A stretch of DNA of 10,245 nt from JAABTH01 sp964492615 (GTDB lineage: Bacteria; Bacillota; Dethiobacteria; DTU022), in contig CAZBKZ010000061.1 of assembly GCA_964492615.1 (NCBI GenBank), forward strand, positions 1 through 10,245, given 5' to 3'. A program made the translations under genes and the position numbers. How positions within the stretch are numbered: position 1 is the first letter of the stretch; each line of letters opens with the position of its first letter. The notes beneath the pieces were generated by a model that searched no databases, was not told where the DNA came from, and was given only the letters and a program-made list of their open reading frames with translations. Shown in pieces: positions 6,557 through 10,245 of the stretch.

Positions 6557-9169
6557 TTATGCTTCCCTTTTGATCAGGCCTGAAAATTTTGCAATTTCTA
6601 TAACCGGAATGGGAATTATTGATATTAACAAAGCGGTAGTATATAGCTCCGGAGAAAGCCGGGTAAGCCCGAAAGCATTGGCCAGTGAGGGAACAAAAAC
6701 AACAAGCGCAACCATGGCTGCTGAAAAAAGAGAGGCGAGACAGAGTATTTTATTAGACAGGAAACCAATTTTGAACAGTGAGTGATTTGAGCGCATATTA
6801 TAAGCATGAAGAATTTGCGATAAGGCCAGGACAACAAAGGCCATGGTGCGGCCATCGGCAATACTTCCGGCTGCATTACTACCAATGGTAAAAGCAAGCA
6901 GGGTTAGCAGGGCAAACATTATACCTTGTAAAAAGATCCTCAGCCCAAAACCGCCTGCAAAGATACTTTCTTCCCTCGGTCTTGGTTTGCGCAGCATAAC
7001 ATTGCTTTCCACTGATTCCATCCCCAGGGCTATAGCCGGGAAACTATCGGTAACGAGATTAATCCAGAGGAGTTGCACTGAAAGCAAGGGTGTTACTTTC
7101 CAGATGAGCATAGCCAGGAAAACCGTCAGTAGTTCCCCGATATTGGTGCCGAGCAAAAAGCCAACTACTTTCCTTATATTGTCATAAATGCCGCGGCCTT
7201 CACGTACCGCATCGACAATTGTGGCAAAGTTGTCATCTGTAAGAACCATATCGGATGCACCTTTAGCTACATCAGTTCCGGTTATGCCCATGGCACAGCC
7301 GATATCTGCTGCTTTTAAAGCAGGAGCATCATTTACCCCATCACCGGTCATTGCAACTATAGCGCCATTACTCTGCCAGGCCCTGACAATACGTATTTTA
7401 TCGGCAGGAGAAACCCGGGCGTAAACCGATATTTGGTTAACCTGCTCTTTCAGTTCCAGGTCGGACATCTTGTCTAAGCTATTACTGGTGATAGTGTGAT
7501 CTCCATCCCGCAATATACCAAGTTCGGAAGCGATCGCCGATGCCGTCAAAATATGATCGCCGGTGATCATAACCGGCCTGATGCCGGCCTGCAGGCAGGT
7601 TGAAACTGCTTCCCTGGCTTCTGAGCGTGGTGGGTCAATCATGCCCAGAAGCCCGACAAAGGTTAGGTTGTTTTCAAGGAAATCAGCTTCAGGTTTCGGA
7701 TGGAGTTCTGTTATTTCTTTATAAGCGACAGCAAGAACTCTCAATGCATCTTTACTCATTTTATCTGAAAATCTGCCGGCGGTATTAATCTCTCCCTCGA
7801 TGCACCTGGTGGATATTTTGTCAAAAGCGCCTTTTACAATAACAGTTAATTTCCCGTTGATATTGTTAACGGTGGTCATCATTTTGCGTTCCGAATCAAA
7901 GGGCAGTTCAGCCAGCCTGGGATATTTATCCTCAAGTAATGCTTTTGAGAGTCCATTGTTATGGGCAGCCATGATTATGGCGGTTTCAGTAGGATCGCCG
8001 ATATGTTTGTAGCCGCCATCTTCAGGGATAACTCTTCCGTCACTGCATAAGGTGGAAAGGAGGAGGAGTTGTTTTGCTGCAGAGCTGTTATCTTTATTTA
8101 CTTTTTCCAGTTCGGAACTCCCATTGAGGTATACCCGGGTTAAAGTCATTCTGTTTTCAGTCAGGGTTCCGGTTTTATCGGAACAGATAACAGAGGCGCT
8201 ACCCAGTGTTTCAACAGCAGGAAGCCGTCGAATTATTGCTTTGCGTTTTACCATTCGCTGAACCCCTACTGCCAGCACTACCGTTACTATTGCCGGCAGT
8301 CCTTCAGGTATGGCTGAAACAGCAAGGGCAACAGAAATCATAAAAATTTCTATAACAGGCATACCTTCGAAAAAACCTATGGCGAATATAACTACACATG
8401 CTGCCAACGCAGCTAAACCCAAATATTTTCCAAGGACGGCCAGTTTGTGCTGCAGAGGTGTTTGTCCTTCTTGTTCACCTTCAAGAAGATTGGCTATCCG
8501 GCCTATTTCTGTTCTCATTCCGGTGGCGGTTACTACTGCCGCCGCTCTTCCGGCAGAGATGGAGCAGCCTGAGAAAACCATGTTACGCCGGTCTCCAAGG
8601 GGAGCCCGGTTATGCAATATTAGCGATGCTTCTTTTTCAACGGGAGCTGATTCACCGGTGAGGGTCGATTCTTCCGATTTTAAATTGGCAGAGCTGATTA
8701 GGCGGGCGTCTGCAGGAACTAAGTCACCCGCTTCAATTGAAATAATATCACCGGGAACCAACAGGGCAGCTTCGATGAGGTTTACCTCTCCATTGCGAAT
8801 AACCCGCGCCTGGGGTGAAGAAAGCTTTTTCAAAGCTTCAAGTGCTTTTTCTGCCTTATTTTCCTGGATAGTGCCGAGGATTGCATTAATAAAAACGATA
8901 AGGATAATTAATGCTGACTCATAAAAACTTTCTCCCTCATATAAAGAAACAAAAAAAGAAATAACTGCTGCAGCGATCAATATCAGGATCATTATATCCT
9001 TGAACTGTTCGATGAAACGATGCAAGTTATTTTTTTTTCTGCTCTCCCGGATAGTGTTTTCACCATATTCGACCAGGCGTTTTTTTATCTCGCTGCCGGT
9101 CAGGCCGGTTTCTGCGTCAACTTGTAATTCTTTTAAAACATCAACTGCTGTTTGCTGGTATGCTGACAA
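6557..9169 (-). CDS. P2A-type calcium-transporting ATPase (SERCA-like)
   Basis: The protein has 870 residues, full length for bacterial P2A pumps. It couples ATP hydrolysis to cation export across the membrane, most likely Ca2+. Domains: N-terminal cation-ATPase segment (1-60), M1-M2, actuator domain with TGES at 171-174, M3-M4 with the ion-binding PEGLP motif (Glu289), phosphorylation site Asp331 in DKTGTLTENRMT, nucleotide-binding domain, TGDGVND hinge (Asp610/Asp614), and C-terminal helices M5-M10. Ion residues: Asn676 and Glu679 in M5 (GTNIGE), and Asn704, Thr707, Asp708 in M6 (NLVTD). In M8 the position of SERCA Glu908 appears to be Gln785. The start is TTG: GGAGG at 9182-9178 lies 8 nt upstream and the next in-frame Met is far inside. 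Mn2+ transport is a less likely alternative. It has its own promoter (9241-9268). Confidence 0.95.
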   Translation of the reverse strand: MSAYQQTAVDVLKELQVDAETGLTGSEIKKRLVEYGENTIRESRKKNNLHRFIEQFKDIMILILIAAAVISFFVSLYEGESFYESALIILIVFINAILGTIQENKAEKALEALKKLSSPQARVIRNGEVNLIEAALLVPGDIISIEAGDLVPADARLISSANLKSEESTLTGESAPVEKEASLILHNRAPLGDRRNMVFSGCSISAGRAAAVVTATGMRTEIGRIANLLEGEQEGQTPLQHKLAVLGKYLGLAALAACVVIFAIGFFEGMPVIEIFMISVALAVSAIPEGLPAIVTVVLAVGVQRMVKRKAIIRRLPAVETLGSASVICSDKTGTLTENRMTLTRVYLNGSSELEKVNKDNSSAAKQLLLLSTLCSDGRVIPEDGGYKHIGDPTETAIIMAAHNNGLSKALLEDKYPRLAELPFDSERKMMTTVNNINGKLTVIVKGAFDKISTRCIEGEINTAGRFSDKMSKDALRVLAVAYKEITELHPKPEADFLENNLTFVGLLGMIDPPRSEAREAVSTCLQAGIRPVMITGDHILTASAIASELGILRDGDHTITSNSLDKMSDLELKEQVNQISVYARVSPADKIRIVRAWQSNGAIVAMTGDGVNDAPALKAADIGCAMGITGTDVAKGASDMVLTDDNFATIVDAVREGRGIYDNIRKVVGFLLGTNIGELLTVFLAMLIWKVTPLLSVQLLWINLVTDSFPAIALGMESVESNVMLRKPRPREESIFAGGFGLRIFLQGIMFALLTLLAFTIGSNAAGSIADGRTMAFVVLALSQILHAYNMRSNHSLFKIGFLSNKILCLASLFSAAMVALVVFVPSLANAFGLTRLSPELYTTALLISIIPIPVIEIAKFSGLIKREA

Positions 9170-9216
9170 CTGCAGCGCCTCCGAAATTAATAATTAGCAG
9201 GTTATTTGCTTTGTCT

Positions 9217-9236
9217 TTAACTAACCGGTTGTTTAA
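9217..9236. promoter_or_regulatory. 20-bp palindrome at the predicted start of ATPase transcription
   Basis: TTAA-N2-AACCGGTT-N2-TTAA is symmetric about a perfect 8-bp core (9223-9230). It begins 5 bp downstream of the predicted -10 box (9246-9241) and covers the expected start site near 9234, a typical place for a repressor operator. Regulation is inferred. Confidence 0.4.
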
Positions 9237-9240
9237 TTAT

Positions 9241-9268
9241 ATTTTATACTCTTTTTATTAGCTGTCAA
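9241..9268 (-). promoter_or_regulatory. Sigma-A-type promoter of the Ca2+-ATPase gene
   Basis: On the minus strand a perfect TTGACA (9268-9263), a 16-bp AT-rich spacer and TAAAAT (9246-9241, 5 of 6). A TATAAT also overlaps downstream at 21-bp spacing, which is too long. The leader to the TTG start would be about 65 nt. Confidence 0.65.
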
Positions 9269-9320
9269 GAACCAATTATTTTACAGGAAGACAGGCAGCT
9301 TTTTTTGAATGGAAAAGGGT

Positions 9321-10091
9321 TTAAAGAACTATTGTTTCTCCATAAGATGGAACTATTACCGGGAGGCGTGGATAAGTTGATGAAACTTTTTTCTGGAATG
9401 GGATTATTTTTGGTGCACTTGATACAGGGGGAAAGGCATCGTCATAATGGTGCAGGTAAAGGGCTTTCGGCTTTAATTTTTCTATAAATTGCATAGAGTA
9501 AGTGTCCAGATCACTTCGCCCCTGGTAAGGAATAGTTAACAGGTCACATTTTTCAGGGTAAGATTCGTCAGGGTCCAGGTTGAGACTGCCCAGGTGTAAA
9601 ATAGTTTTTTCCCCGGTAGAAATTTTGTATAAAAAAACTTCTCCTTCCGGGTATAGTTTGGCCAGCCTGGATATTTTCCTTACCTCCTGTATATTAGACA
9701 GGGTTCTGCGGTTTAAGAGTGTCTTGAGGATTATTTTTAGATCGAACTGAATATGACGGCCCCTGAATACGCTTATTTCCATGGAGCCTTTCTTAATAAT
9801 AGCCCCGGGAGCAATAAGGGCGATACGTCTCTGGTCAACGCCGTCTTTTATTAATAGGTTAGCTGAGTCACGTGAGCAATAAACTGTGGCATTGCCTGAA
9901 TTAAGAATGCGGGGTACATCAATGATGTGATCAAAGTGGCTGTGGGTTATGAAAATGTTATCAAAAAGAGCGAACTGATCTATTGACGGAGAAGGAAGAT
10001 TTTCATTCATCATTGTAAAGGGATCAAACAGTATTGAATCATTATTATTATGGATCGAAATACTGGCTGTACCGTACCATGTAATTTTCAT
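9321..10091 (-). CDS. UlaG-like metallo-beta-lactamase-fold hydrolase
   Basis: The protein has 256 residues from the ATG at 10091. It opens with MKITWYGTASISI and ILFDPF, typical of the UlaG-like branch, then the metal motif THSHFDH (His50, His52, Asp54, His55). Further candidate ligands are His113 (GRHIQFD) and His214 or His215 (YLHHYDDAFPP). The segment HLGSLNLD (166-173) sits where relatives usually have an HxGD motif, so the bridging Asp appears to be Ser169. Members are metal-dependent hydrolases, and the substrate here is unknown. The protein lacks a signal peptide and should be cytoplasmic. An upstream in-frame ATG (10115) exists, but AAGGAG at 10103-10098, 6 nt before the ATG at 10091, supports the shorter form. 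The ATPase lies about 150 bp downstream on the same strand with its own promoter. Confidence 0.87.
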   Translation of the reverse strand: MKITWYGTASISIHNNNDSILFDPFTMMNENLPSPSIDQFALFDNIFITHSHFDHIIDVPRILNSGNATVYCSRDSANLLIKDGVDQRRIALIAPGAIIKKGSMEISVFRGRHIQFDLKIILKTLLNRRTLSNIQEVRKISRLAKLYPEGEVFLYKISTGEKTILHLGSLNLDPDESYPEKCDLLTIPYQGRSDLDTYSMQFIEKLKPKALYLHHYDDAFPPVSSAPKIIPFQKKVSSTYPRLPVIVPSYGETIVL

Positions 10092-10187
10092 CAAATACTC
10101 CTTATAACCTGGCATGTAATTTTTTAAAGCAGGGCTGCTATATTAGTACTATCGGTTGGAAGCAGGATTATTAAGGTTTCTTGTTAC

Positions 10188-10216
10188 ATAATAATAATAA
10201 TCGTTAAAATAGTCAA
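10188..10216 (-). promoter_or_regulatory. Sigma-A-type promoter of the MBL-fold gene
   Basis: On the minus strand TTGACT (10216-10211, 5 of 6), a 17-bp spacer and TATTAT (10193-10188, 5 of 6). The predicted start is near 10181, giving a leader of about 90 nt before the ATG at 10091. The -10 lies in a short ATA-triplet run (10188-10200), which slightly weakens the specificity of the match. Confidence 0.55.
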
Positions 10217-10245
10217 ACAATATTGCGCTAACCGGTATACTTTAT

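Noticed and set aside
8310..8924. Plus-strand 204-codon open frame
   Set aside because: It is antisense to the actuator and early membrane part of the Ca2+-ATPase and is explained by that gene's codon pattern.
9263..9308. Hairpin AGCTG...CAGCT followed by seven T on the plus strand
   Set aside because: The stem is only 5 bp with a bulge and a long loop, and no plus-strand gene ends before it.

Overview
The window looks like an ordinary chromosomal segment of a low-to-mid GC Gram-positive (Bacillota, probably Clostridia-like) bacterium. This rests on strong AGGAGG-type ribosome binding sites ahead of most genes, TTGACA/TATAAT-like promoters, and a LiaRS/VraSR-like two-component system beside a LiaI/LiaF-like membrane protein. 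Assignment below phylum is not possible from the sequence alone. I see no tRNA, rRNA, CRISPR array, insertion sequence or phage gene.

Layout. Bases 1-2543 (minus strand) hold a very large membrane sensor with Cache, HAMP and three PAS domains; its GGDEF (diguanylate cyclase) domain has just begun when the window ends. A 304-bp divergent intergenic region carries its promoter. On the plus strand follow mscL (mechanosensitive channel), a GNAT acetyltransferase, a membrane histidine kinase overlapping its NarL/LuxR-type response regulator by 4 bp, and a six-helix LiaI/LiaF-like membrane protein ending in a strong terminator. Convergent to these, on the minus strand, are a P2A-type calcium-transporting ATPase that starts with TTG, and upstream of it a UlaG-like metallo-beta-lactamase-fold protein. 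Each of these two has its own recognisable promoter.

How the parts may fit. The kinase, regulator and LiaF-like protein resemble the cell-envelope-stress modules of Gram-positive bacteria. The gap between regulator and membrane gene contains a cluster of three related 7-bp half-sites and a separate perfect 8-8-8 inverted repeat, so regulation of the membrane gene by the adjacent regulator is plausible but inferred. MscL and the Ca2+ pump are also envelope/ion-homeostasis genes, but nothing in the sequence ties them to the module. No clearly undescribed system is evident. The most useful leads are the operator-like palindromes, the unusual ion-site pattern of the ATPase, and an apparently missing metal-ligand Asp in the MBL protein.
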